Of a stretch of DNA of 43,138 nucleotides, positions 8,201-14,320 are shown in pieces. A program made the translations under genes and the position numbers. The stretch's first letter is position 1, and every line of letters begins with the position of its first letter. The notes below the pieces were generated by a model. That model saw only the letters and a list, made by a program, of their open reading frames with translations. It did no database searches and was not told the origin of the DNA. This DNA comes from Gammaproteobacteria bacterium (GTDB taxonomy: Bacteria; Pseudomonadota; Gammaproteobacteria; Steroidobacterales; Steroidobacteraceae), in the NCBI GenBank assembly GCA_028293745.1, contig JAQGOF010000050.1:1-43138 (forward strand), written 5' to 3'.

Positions 8201-8774
8201 AGCCAAAGAGGCGACCGCGATCGCAGCATTGATGCCTGCAGGCAGCGTCGATCGCCTCGATGGATTCGCGGCGAGCCGCGAGCAATTCCTGAAGTCGGGA
8301 CTCGACCACTACCGGTTGATTCACATCGCATCCCATGCAACGACCGATCCGGAGATTCCACAGGCTTCTGCGCTCATCCTGAGCACTGTAAACGGAGCCG
8401 GCAAGGAAATTGAAGGCCGGGTGCTCGCGGCAGATTTCATGGGCGTCCGCCTCCATGCCGACACGGTCGTTCTGAGCGCGTGCGATACAGCCCTGGGTAA
8501 AAGCGTTGCTGGTGAAGGATTGATCGGCTTGCAATACGTCGTGCTCGCACGCGGCGCGCGGTCGGTCGTGTCCTCCTTGTGGCCGGCAATAGATCAAGTC
8601 ACGGCAGAAGTGATGGTCAAGTTCTATTCAGCGCTGCTACACCAGCGCTCTACCGTGATTTCAGCATGGAGTGCCGCAAGTCGTACGGCTCTGGAAGGAC
8701 CGTACGGCGATCCAGGGATCTGGGGGGCCTTCATGCTGACACTGAGTCACGTCGAAGACGTGAACTCGATTTGA
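5283..8774 (+). CDS. Exported TPR-CHAT cysteine protease
   Basis: The 1163-residue protein starts at ATG 5283. Residues about 18-39 form a signal peptide or anchor (ALRALIAAALLLAFVLPSHC), implying export. A beta-rich domain (about 45-155) is followed by tandem TPR helices (about 180-750; e.g. NNIGLAFYYQGRYDEAIHSY at about 320 and NIAAVYATLGDQSRALDFYR). A coiled linker precedes the C-terminal CHAT domain (about 780-1155). The catalytic dyad is intact: His1018 in HIASHA and Cys1067 in LSACDTA, with the usual GLQYVVLARGARSVVSSLW after it. CHAT proteins are caspase/separase-like peptidases whose TPRs sense or bind a partner. Co-location with an ECF sigma/anti-sigma pair recalls Craspase-associated sigma modules, but no CRISPR gene is present and the protein appears to be exported. 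The ribosome site is weak. Confidence 0.92.
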   Translation: MENREIRLLNKARHRVPAALRALIAAALLLAFVLPSHCFASGCDSNMAGEPALYEATVQIRGQAPVKRPITIRGTSQFMVFARERGVDITLELQDSAGHMLGRGDSPIRRTAVQRIEWSGGAEQSYHIVVAGKARGDANGLVELRVVDSHRAVTSACLDAQKLLARADAAYAAGQAVARAVASTSGPSAEKSYQVASGGYRDAAAKLEVSGPSPLLAEAQLAQASLLNLELDDYVESKAWAARAAQTYASVGDDYGKARAQSIEAAAAVDLALTVKKSGTSDAAKHADAMLTETRNQLDSVVGFHIRRQEFYDAAWAQNNIGLAFYYQGRYDEAIHSYQKALPLYGRVHERRRQAQVLQNVALVEYELGRMSDSLPHFRQALSFIKSEEDPKMFATALSNYALANWASGNDDLALRQLGESLALTRAILDIPQQIVDINNIAAVYATLGDQSRALDFYRQTLALLDTSQNFRIRTATLRAMANILRQQGHAEEALRMDREAVSLAPSSDKPRITVQIAKDLIELGRSREAAENLATVLNESAASDEVDRARALQERARLRAAAGEIAAAESDLKVALATFKTYELPTEKFEIWVALAQLMRRRGAMTDAFAAVDQALALAEEVRLQSANPELRSTLLQPLRPAFDLKISMLSEQYVAAKGNLREQELLAERALETAEQARARALADYQTLDITAPGLDPTLLERRQALYRELAARRFQLEARLDQTGTGDSQSQVIRSEITTLRQDLDQIDAKIGAASQTAVVRHLAPQRPTALQLGNIPAGVAVIEYWLGDEESYAWVVTRNGVTMSRLDSSSRINAAATSLHTALRSFGSVSKAQRLDAGERLYLLVLEPLEAQVSGMHTLIFAPDGALHYVPFATLRCIEAGRKVFLVENHDIAVTPSIQMFLRPQSQHSTSAAAKQMLLVDDPVYDPADPRVASSSSPSPAPDFKAYGPALALVRGAGAGRYLPRLPGAAKEATAIAALMPAGSVDRLDGFAASREQFLKSGLDHYRLIHIASHATTDPEIPQASALILSTVNGAGKEIEGRVLAADFMGVRLHADTVVLSACDTALGKSVAGEGLIGLQYVVLARGARSVVSSLWPAIDQVTAEVMVKFYSALLHQRSTVISAWSAASRTALEGPYGDPGIWGAFMLTLSHVEDVNSI

Positions 8775-8819
8775 GCCGCGCCATTGTGGAACAACACACT
8801 AAAAACGAGGATTGCTATC

Positions 8820-9377
8820 ATGACAGACCCAACCCGCGACCCGTGGCAGACCGACCGTCCCTGGCAGATAGTCAGGGCCGATCTCGGTCTCGCGCACGTA
8901 TTCATGCCGCTGAGCGGTTTTAAATTCGAGCCTGCAGCCGCAGGCAACGGCTACACGATCGTTCATACTTACCAGGCGCCTCAGCCGGACTGTTTTGCCG
9001 ACATGGTCCTGCGTCCTGCGGGAAGCAGCAGGCCCACATTCGAACAAATTGCACAACTCAAGACGCTGCCGGCCTATGACACGAGCTCGGCATCTGTATA
9101 TGCCGACGTCTCCGCGAAAGTCGACACGTTCATGGACCAGGATCTCGAGGTGCAACGACTCGAGGGAGTGGTCAAGGTCCCGTGCCATGCACACGGCGCG
9201 CAGCTTGCGGACGATGTCCTTGCAGATCACTCGCCCTTCTGGATCAAGACCCTTATTCATGTCTACCAGTTCAACAACGTTGTAAATGGGGATGGGCCTT
9301 TGCTGCTGTTCCGGGCACCTCTCTCGCCTCTCTGCCCGACCAACGGCGACGGTACAGCCATTGGCATAGCCAAATGA
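8820..9377 (+). CDS. Unknown 185-residue protein between two protease genes
   Basis: ATG 8820 lies 8 bases after GAGGA, and 45 bases after the CHAT stop. The product begins MTDPTRDPWQTDRPWQ, has no signal peptide or membrane span, and alternates predicted strands and loops, with two regularly spaced aromatic/hydrophobic blocks (DLGLAHVFMPLSGFKF; FWIKTLIHVYQFNNVV). Its Cys residues are scattered, and no catalytic or metal motif is evident. I do not recognise a family. Its place between a CHAT protease and a C13-like peptidase, on the same strand, makes it a candidate substrate, adaptor or inhibitor; that is inference only. Confidence 0.7.
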   Translation: MTDPTRDPWQTDRPWQIVRADLGLAHVFMPLSGFKFEPAAAGNGYTIVHTYQAPQPDCFADMVLRPAGSSRPTFEQIAQLKTLPAYDTSSASVYADVSAKVDTFMDQDLEVQRLEGVVKVPCHAHGAQLADDVLADHSPFWIKTLIHVYQFNNVVNGDGPLLLFRAPLSPLCPTNGDGTAIGIAK

Positions 9378-9388
9378 GGCCGCCGGCA

Positions 9389-9447
9389 CACGACACGGTG
9401 CCGGTGCTCGTTCGGTTCACACGCTGGCCAATGTCGCCCGTGTCGTG
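9389..9447 (+). promoter_or_regulatory. 10-bp inverted repeat abutting the ribosome site of the C13-like peptidase
   Basis: CACGACACGG (9389-9398) and CCGTGTCGTG (9438-9447) are perfect 10-bp arms separated by 39 bases. The right arm ends on the first base of the Shine-Dalgarno GAGGA (9447-9451), six bases before the GTG start at 9458. A leader stem here could limit ribosome access; it could equally be a protein-binding dyad. No T-run follows, so it is not an intrinsic terminator. Confidence 0.45.
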
Positions 9448-9457
9448 AGGACCTGCC

Positions 9458-10261
9458 GTGCGTTACGCCATCCTGTTTTCCGGCATGTCCTTCAGGCGGC
9501 ATATCAATGGCCTGGAGTTTTGTTATCGCACCCTGGTCGATCTTGGCTTCGCAACCGACAACATTCACATACTGAACTACGATGCTTCGTTGCGGGCCTG
9601 CGGCGATTCCGAACACACGCCATGTGAAGCATGGCCGGGCGACAATACTGCATACCGTATGGTCGTGAGCGCCGCGGGCAGCCGCGCGGCGTTTCAACTT
9701 GCGCTGCGTGCAATTCGCGAGAAGCTGACTCGGGACGACCAGGTTTTCATCAACACCACGGGCCACGGAGGGCACCACGGGGACGGCCGTGGTCCGGATC
9801 TCATCACCTATCCGCATGGCGAGCGTTACAAGCGGCGCGATTTCTGCGCCGATCTTGCGACTCTGCCGCCACACCGATCACTGGTGGTACTGATGGCGCA
9901 GTGCTTCTCCGGGGGTTTCAACCGTGCGGTGGTCGATGCGAGCCGTGCTGCATCGACGTTCATCGCCTCCGCGACTTCCGAGACCCGGCCGTCTTTCATG
10001 GCATTCAACGACAGGAACTGGGACTCCTTTCAGCGAAATTGGATCGCCGCGCTCGCCGGACGCGATGTAGATGGCAGTCCGATTGCGACCCATGCTGGTC
10101 GAGCCGGGAGCGGGCGTATCACTGTGAGCGAAGCGTTCGCGTACGCGAGCACGTGCCCGGGCAGGAATCCATACGACTCGCCCGAATATGCCGCCTGTCC
10201 GGAAACGGCCAGCGAGGTGACATTGAGCGAGGACACAATCGCCGCTCAAGCAGCCGCGTAG
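9458..10261 (+). CDS. Clan CD cysteine peptidase (C13/legumain-caspase-like)
   Basis: The 267-residue protein starts at GTG 9458 after GAGGA. It begins with a caspase-fold strand (MRYAILFSG), then has the catalytic His in NTTGHGGHH (His103) and the catalytic Cys in LMAQCFSGGF (Cys149). The spacing and the hydrophobic strands before each motif fit clan CD peptidases. The C13-type reading rests on TGHGG plus QCFSGG. There is no signal peptide, so it is probably cytoplasmic, unlike the CHAT protein. A separate Cys-containing C-terminal segment (YASTCPGRNPYDSPEYAACP) may bind substrate. It closes the sigma/CHAT block. Family C13 members cleave after Asn or Asp; specificity here is unknown. Confidence 0.82.
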   Translation: MRYAILFSGMSFRRHINGLEFCYRTLVDLGFATDNIHILNYDASLRACGDSEHTPCEAWPGDNTAYRMVVSAAGSRAAFQLALRAIREKLTRDDQVFINTTGHGGHHGDGRGPDLITYPHGERYKRRDFCADLATLPPHRSLVVLMAQCFSGGFNRAVVDASRAASTFIASATSETRPSFMAFNDRNWDSFQRNWIAALAGRDVDGSPIATHAGRAGSGRITVSEAFAYASTCPGRNPYDSPEYAACPETASEVTLSEDTIAAQAAA

Positions 10262-10284
10262 GCTGCAAATCCCCTTCCCAGGAG

Positions 10285-10312
10285 TTGCAAACGCCCATAT
10301 CTTCATTATTAT
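10285..10312 (+). promoter_or_regulatory. Sigma-70-type promoter giving a leaderless padR mRNA
   Basis: TTGCAA (10285-10290), a 16-base spacer, then TATTAT (10307-10312) in a markedly AT-rich patch. The expected transcription start, about seven bases on, coincides with the ATG at 10320, and no ribosome site precedes that ATG. PadR proteins commonly repress their own promoters, and the surrounding AT-rich imperfect dyad could be the operator (inference). Confidence 0.55.
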
Positions 10313-10319
10313 AGAATTA

Positions 10320-10655
10320 ATGAGAAGGCGTGAATACCTGGGACAGCTGGAGCTGATGGTGCTGCTCGCCGTGATGCGTCCGCGTGGCGACGCGTACGGT
10401 GTACTCATAGCGCGCGATATTGCGGATAAGAGCGGCCGAGAGGTCGCGCTCGCGAGCGTTTATGCCGCATTGGAACGGCTGGAGCACAAGGGATTCCTGA
10501 CCTCATCCCTGGGCCAGCCCACGGCCGAACGGGGTGGCAAGGCGCGCACGTACTTCAAAGCTACTGCGACGGGCGTTCGGGAAGCCCGCGAGGCTCATGC
10601 AACCCTCCTGCGGCTCAGCGCGGATCTACCCGCGCTGCAAGTTGAAACCGCATGA
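10320..10655 (+). CDS. PadR-family transcriptional regulator
   Basis: The 111-residue product matches PadR regulators throughout. The N-terminal winged helix begins REYLGQLELMVLLAVMRPRG, continues with DAYGVLIARDI, the recognition segment VALASVYAALERLEHKGFL and the wing (RGGKARTYFKATATG), and ends in a short dimerisation helix. This is a subfamily-2-like short PadR. PadR proteins repress neighbouring genes until a ligand binds. The stop overlaps the next start as ATGA (10652-10655), so it is translationally coupled to the membrane protein after it. The initiating ATG has no ribosome site, consistent with the leaderless promoter just upstream. Confidence 0.92.
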   Translation: MRRREYLGQLELMVLLAVMRPRGDAYGVLIARDIADKSGREVALASVYAALERLEHKGFLTSSLGQPTAERGGKARTYFKATATGVREAREAHATLLRLSADLPALQVETA

Positions 10656-11080
10656 CCCCCAGAGTTCCACCCCTGATTGCAACGTGGCTGCTCGAACACC
10701 TCGGCCCGGGCTACCTGAACGAGTCGCTGGTCGGGGATTTGTTCGAGGAATACCAGCGGGATCGCACGCGAGCCTGGTATTGGCAGCAAGCGTTCGTTTC
10801 AATCGTCATCGGGCGATCGATCAGCCTGCGCAGGATGCTGCGGCAATTTGCAGCGTTTCGAGGAACGTCCGTGCCGCGAAGAAACACACCTATCAGGCGG
10901 TTACTGGGCGTATTCGCGGTTACAGCACTCGGTGCCGGAACTCTGACGTGGGCGTGCGCGGCGCCGCGCACGCCCATGCCCATGCCGCAAGGATGCACGC
11001 TTCAGAGCGACTCGCCGCAAGGCAAGCCATCGATTGTTCCAGGCTGCGCAGGGTTGGACGGGCAAGCCGGTGGGCGCTGA
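10652..11080 (+). CDS. Small protein with a 'permease prefix' domain and one membrane span
   Basis: The 142-residue product opens with PPLIATWLLEHLGPGYLNES, then VGDLFEEYQRDRTRAWYWQQ. This is the segment normally found at the N-terminus of PadR-associated FtsX-like ABC permeases (permease prefix domain 2). Here it stands alone: a membrane helix at about 85-102 (LLGVFAVTALGAGTLTWAC) is followed by a short Pro/Gly-rich tail with no permease domain. It is coupled to padR by an ATGA overlap, and its last 47 bases overlap the longest frame of the signal peptidase gene. It may be a stand-alone partner of the PadR system or a truncated permease; function unknown. Confidence 0.65.
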   Translation: MTPRVPPLIATWLLEHLGPGYLNESLVGDLFEEYQRDRTRAWYWQQAFVSIVIGRSISLRRMLRQFAAFRGTSVPRRNTPIRRLLGVFAVTALGAGTLTWACAAPRTPMPMPQGCTLQSDSPQGKPSIVPGCAGLDGQAGGR

Positions 11081-11849
11081 CATCCCTACCCTCCTCCTGG
11101 CAGCGCTCGCAATCGCTGGCGCCATCCTGCTCATTGATGTTTTCATACTGAAGCCCCGGCGCACGGCGGCCGGCCCCTCCGCGGCCGCTCACCAACCGGT
11201 CGCTGTGGCTTACGCGCGCAGCCTGTTTCCGGTGCTGCTCGCCGTGGTGTTGTTCCGCTCGTTCCTGTTCGAGCCGTTTCACATTCCCTCCGCATCGATG
11301 ATGCCGGGGCTGGTGGACGGGGACTTCATCCTCGTGGACAAATTCAGATACGGTCTGCGGCTGCCGCTGACCAACACGAAAGTGCTGTCAACGTGGGAGC
11401 CGCAGCGCGGGGATGTGGTCGTGTTCAGGTCAACTTCGGGGCCGCCCATCAACCTGATCAAACGCCTCGTTGGGTTGCCCGGAGACCATGTGGTCGTTCG
11501 CGACAATCACGTCACGATCAACGGGATGCCGGCTCCCCTCACCCCCGATGGGCGATATGCGGACGGCTATGGGTTCACGGGCGCCCCGTTGCAGCGGGAG
11601 CGGCTGGGCCGGGCCGATCACGAGATAATGCTGGCCCCGCAGGGCCTGGCCGTCGACTTCGACGCGATCGTGCCGGCCGGGCACTATTTCTTCATGGGCG
11701 ACAACCGCAACGACAGTGAGGACAGCCGGTTCGAACAGGTTGGATTCGTGCCGGAGGACCACCTGGTGGGACACGCCGTGCGTATCTGGATGAACTGGCG
11801 GATTCCAGGCTGGCCCCGCCTGGGCCGCATCGGGACGCGCATTCAGTAG
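11034..11849 (+). CDS. lepB: Signal peptidase I
   Basis: The membrane-bound serine/lysine peptidase removes signal peptides from exported proteins. In the 271-residue frame, two N-terminal membrane spans (about 17-38 and 62-78) precede the catalytic Ser88 in IPSASMMPGL. General base Lys143 lies in NLIKRLVGLPGD, and the C-terminal box is FMGDNRNDSEDSR. The Ser-Lys spacing of 55 equals that of E. coli LepB. The frame opens with TTG at 11034; GTG at 11070 is an equally plausible start and would reduce overlap with the preceding gene to 11 bases. Placement behind padR rather than beside lepA or rnc is unusual, and this may be a second copy. Confidence 0.93.
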   Translation: MFQAAQGWTGKPVGADIPTLLLAALAIAGAILLIDVFILKPRRTAAGPSAAAHQPVAVAYARSLFPVLLAVVLFRSFLFEPFHIPSASMMPGLVDGDFILVDKFRYGLRLPLTNTKVLSTWEPQRGDVVVFRSTSGPPINLIKRLVGLPGDHVVVRDNHVTINGMPAPLTPDGRYADGYGFTGAPLQRERLGRADHEIMLAPQGLAVDFDAIVPAGHYFFMGDNRNDSEDSRFEQVGFVPEDHLVGHAVRIWMNWRIPGWPRLGRIGTRIQ

Positions 11850-11924
11850 CGCGCGCATCTGTCACCCTGCGATAGCCTTGCAGGTCATTACAGATCCTCA
11901 TGGAACCGGTCATCTGAAGGACCC

Positions 11925-12887
11925 ATGAGCCACTTTCTGACCATTCCGATCAACGAAAACGGGATCATCCTCGACGAGCGGTTCCAGGAAGAGCTGCAGA
12001 CGGCTGCAACCGACCCATTCGGATTCACCGACGTATTCCTGTACTCGCACGGCTGGTGGAACACGGCCTCCAGCGCCTCGGCCGAGTACAACATATTCTC
12101 GCTCGGCTTTGCCAAGGCCCTGCAGGGCCTGGTGTGCGCGAGTCACGCGCAGTGGCCGAAGATCGGCGCCGCGTTCCAGCCGCTGGCCCTGGCCATTCAC
12201 TGGCCCTCGATGCTGTCCGAGAACCAGGACTCGGTGGTCAATTTCCTCGAGGCCACCTCGTTCTTCACCATGCAGCAGCGCGCTGACAGCGTCGGCCGGC
12301 ATGCCGGCTATTCGCTGTTGCGGTTGATGATCGAGCGGCAGAAGGCCGGCCAGCCCTACCGCTTCAATTTCATCGGCCACAGTTTCGGCTGCCGGGTGCT
12401 GGCTTCCGCGCTCGCAGCGCTCGCCGAGGATCCGGTCACCGCCGGCAAGCTGGCGGGGAATGAATTCAACGTTGCCCTGATACAGGCGGCGGCCGACACC
12501 GATTCCCTGGCCCCGGGGCAGCTGTACGGCAAGGTACAGAAGTGCATTCCGAATCTGCGCATGCTGGTCACCACTTCGGCCAACGACACGGCGCTGGGCA
12601 GGTGGTATCCGGAAGCGCAGCGGATTGCGCATCTGTTTTCCGGCCCGATCGAGGCCATGGGATCGAAGGGACCGACGGGCGACCTCGCAATCCCGGTGGA
12701 CCAACGCTTCGATGTCACCAGCGCGATCGTGCCGACCTTCACCGGGCGGCTCGGGGTTGCCAACCTGACACCGCTGCACCAGTCGACCGCGGCAGCCTAC
12801 GGCGGCGCAGGCAACTGGGGCGGCCAGCATTCCGATATCAACTTGCCGCAGATCTACGACATGCTGGCACGGTTCTTCGGCAAGTGA
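11925..12887 (+). CDS. Alpha/beta-hydrolase fold protein
   Basis: The 320-residue protein has a strand leading to LYSHGWWN (oxyanion-type HGW, about 40-46) and a nucleophile elbow FIGHSFGCRV with Ser153. These mark an alpha/beta hydrolase, probably an esterase/lipase of the poorly characterised group containing DUF900-like proteins. A late Asp (DTDSLAPG) and His (GGQHSDINLP, near 305) are candidates for the rest of the triad. No signal peptide, so cytoplasmic. A TPR-like partner gene follows after 42 bases. The natural substrate cannot be read from the sequence. Confidence 0.78.
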   Translation: MSHFLTIPINENGIILDERFQEELQTAATDPFGFTDVFLYSHGWWNTASSASAEYNIFSLGFAKALQGLVCASHAQWPKIGAAFQPLALAIHWPSMLSENQDSVVNFLEATSFFTMQQRADSVGRHAGYSLLRLMIERQKAGQPYRFNFIGHSFGCRVLASALAALAEDPVTAGKLAGNEFNVALIQAAADTDSLAPGQLYGKVQKCIPNLRMLVTTSANDTALGRWYPEAQRIAHLFSGPIEAMGSKGPTGDLAIPVDQRFDVTSAIVPTFTGRLGVANLTPLHQSTAAAYGGAGNWGGQHSDINLPQIYDMLARFFGK

Positions 12888-12929
12888 GCTACCAACACAG
12901 GTTGAGTTGTGTTTCGCATTGGTGAGGAT

Positions 12930-13460
12930 ATGACGCGAGCCTACGCCTTGACTGCCGATGAGAATGGCTGGTTCCAGCAGGCAGCCGCGGGGTACGAAGC
13001 CGCGCTGCTGTCGGACCCGGCGGATCTCGAGGCCACCGTGAACCTCGTGGTGTTGTACTGGCAGGCGGCCGGCGATGGCACTTGCACCTGCGGCGGGGTG
13101 CCCGCCGAATTCAGGGAGCACGCGGGCCGCCGGCTCCCCGCGCTGCTGGCAGCCGCCAGCCAGCGCTTTGCCGGCAGCGCTGAAGTTCGCTTCTGGCAGA
13201 AGTACATTGCGGCAGCCGGCTCCGGCGAGCCGCTCGAGCCCACCGAATGCCGGCAACTCCTGCGCGAACGCCCCGACTACCTCGAGCCGGCATTCGTCGT
13301 GTTTGCGCAAAGCGCGGGCGAGGAGGCAGAGCCGGAGGCAATGCGGCTGCTGGCGGACTACTCCGAGCAACCCACCACTCGTGCCCGCTACGTGATATCG
13401 ATCATCAACGCAGCGTTGAGCAGACAGCGCTGGCGATGGCCCTGCGTGGTGACGGCCTAG
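12930..13460 (+). CDS. Helical TPR-like protein, unknown function
   Basis: ATG 12930 follows GTGAGGAT and is preferred over the in-frame GTG at 12909. The 176-residue product is almost all helix, with TPR-like packing (WFQQAAAGYEAALLSDPADL, then EATVNLVVLYWQAAGDG). It has a small CTCGG segment near residue 51 and a second helical half rich in Ala/Glu/Arg. No enzyme motif. Its closeness to the alpha/beta hydrolase gene suggests a partner or accessory role, which is inference. Confidence 0.6.
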   Translation: MTRAYALTADENGWFQQAAAGYEAALLSDPADLEATVNLVVLYWQAAGDGTCTCGGVPAEFREHAGRRLPALLAAASQRFAGSAEVRFWQKYIAAAGSGEPLEPTECRQLLRERPDYLEPAFVVFAQSAGEEAEPEAMRLLADYSEQPTTRARYVISIINAALSRQRWRWPCVVTA

Positions 13461-13896
13461 CTTGCGTATGGGGGTTTTACCCCACGGCCGGCGCCCAGGC
13501 CCGCGCGAAACTCGGATAACGGCTGAACAGCGCCTGAACGGAAATTCTCCGCCACACGCGGCCTGCGGCTCATTTTTACCGCCAACAACATCCCGCGGCG
13601 GCAAATTCCAACACCCGCGCCCGCAACTGCGTGACAGATCGTTGCGCGGGCACCCAAAAGCATTAAATCGAGAACTGTCTACAAATGGCGACAGTCAGCG
13701 CCAAATGGCTTGTTTTAAGCCACTCCATGCACTCCCGGAAGACTCGCCCTCCTCGACCTGAAACTGGAGCTGGCACTAACATTGCAACCGCACAAAGTGG
13801 GACAGTAATGAGCATGCAAGGCAAGTTGACGCGATGCCACTTGAGGTTTGCAACATTGGAGGCGTAGGATCGGCGCCCACGTGAATCAGGATACGT
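13461..13896. other. 436-base interval without a convincing gene
   Basis: Frames here are short or read as Arg/Pro-rich nonsense. The stretch from about 13660 to 13860 is less GC-rich than its surroundings and holds small dyads (GGGG-TTTTA-CCCC near 13472-13484; GGCTT-GTTTT-AAGCC at 13707-13721), neither with a downstream T-run. I see no promoter or RNA gene I can support. Confidence 0.4.
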
Positions 13897-14226
13897 GTGG
13901 TGGAACGGTCGGTAGCAGAATACTCACTCGATGAGCCGATCGGTGCCCCGCATGGCATCGAAGCCACCGTGGACAAGCTGGTCGCGGACAGGCGGGTCGC
14001 GGACATGCTGGCCGTCGTCAGGCTGTCCGATACGGCCTACCCGGACTCACTCCCCGACTCGGGAAAACTGCAACCTGAAGACATCCAGGGAATCTGCGCC
14101 AACCCGTTAGCCGACGAACCCCATCCCGCCATGGTCAGCGCCGTGAAGCGGTTCGGAGTTGTTGGATTGGTGGCCTGCGCGCTCGGTACGGGCCTCATGC
14201 GCTGGTGGAAGTCGCTGGCTCGCTGA
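13897..14226 (+). CDS. Small tail-anchored protein, unknown function
   Basis: GTG at 13897 opens a 109-codon frame. Residues 1-80 are acidic and soluble (e.g. GIEATVDKLVADRRVADML). Residues about 87-103 (GVVGLVACALGTGLMRW) form a C-terminal membrane span with a basic end, a tail-anchor layout. I recognise no family. The start has no strong ribosome site, and codon use is only moderately convincing, so the gene is probable rather than certain. It is convergent with the glycosyltransferase, with a strong stem-loop between them. Confidence 0.45.
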   Translation: MVERSVAEYSLDEPIGAPHGIEATVDKLVADRRVADMLAVVRLSDTAYPDSLPDSGKLQPEDIQGICANPLADEPHPAMVSAVKRFGVVGLVACALGTGLMRWWKSLAR

Positions 14227-14267
14227 GTCACTGCCTGCGCCAGCCCTCATGCCCGCAGTGCCCCAGG

Positions 14268-14287
14268 GGGGCCGCGAGCGCGGCCCC
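14268..14287. terminator. Stem-loop between convergent genes
   Basis: GGGGCCGC, four bases, GCGGCCCC: a perfect 8-bp all-GC stem located 42 bases after the + strand stop (14226) and 34 bases after the - strand glycosyltransferase stop (14321). There is no T-run on either side, so it is not a textbook intrinsic terminator. Position and strength suggest bidirectional 3'-end formation or mRNA protection. Confidence 0.4.
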
Positions 14288-14320
14288 TATGGAAAACCGC
14301 TTGAAACGCTGCTGCGTGCG

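Noticed and set aside
3604..10261. Type III-E CRISPR (Craspase) locus
   Set aside because: TPR-CHAT plus an ECF sigma recalls it, but there is no gRAMP effector, no Csx30/31-like gene and no repeat array in the window; the CHAT protein also has an export signal.
11910..13604. A 564-codon open frame antisense to the hydrolase and TPR-like genes
   Set aside because: No recognisable fold; the sense frames have good starts and a catalytic elbow.
13707..13721. GGCTT-GTTTT-AAGCC hairpin as terminator
   Set aside because: Only five pairs, no T-run, and no gene end nearby in the right place.
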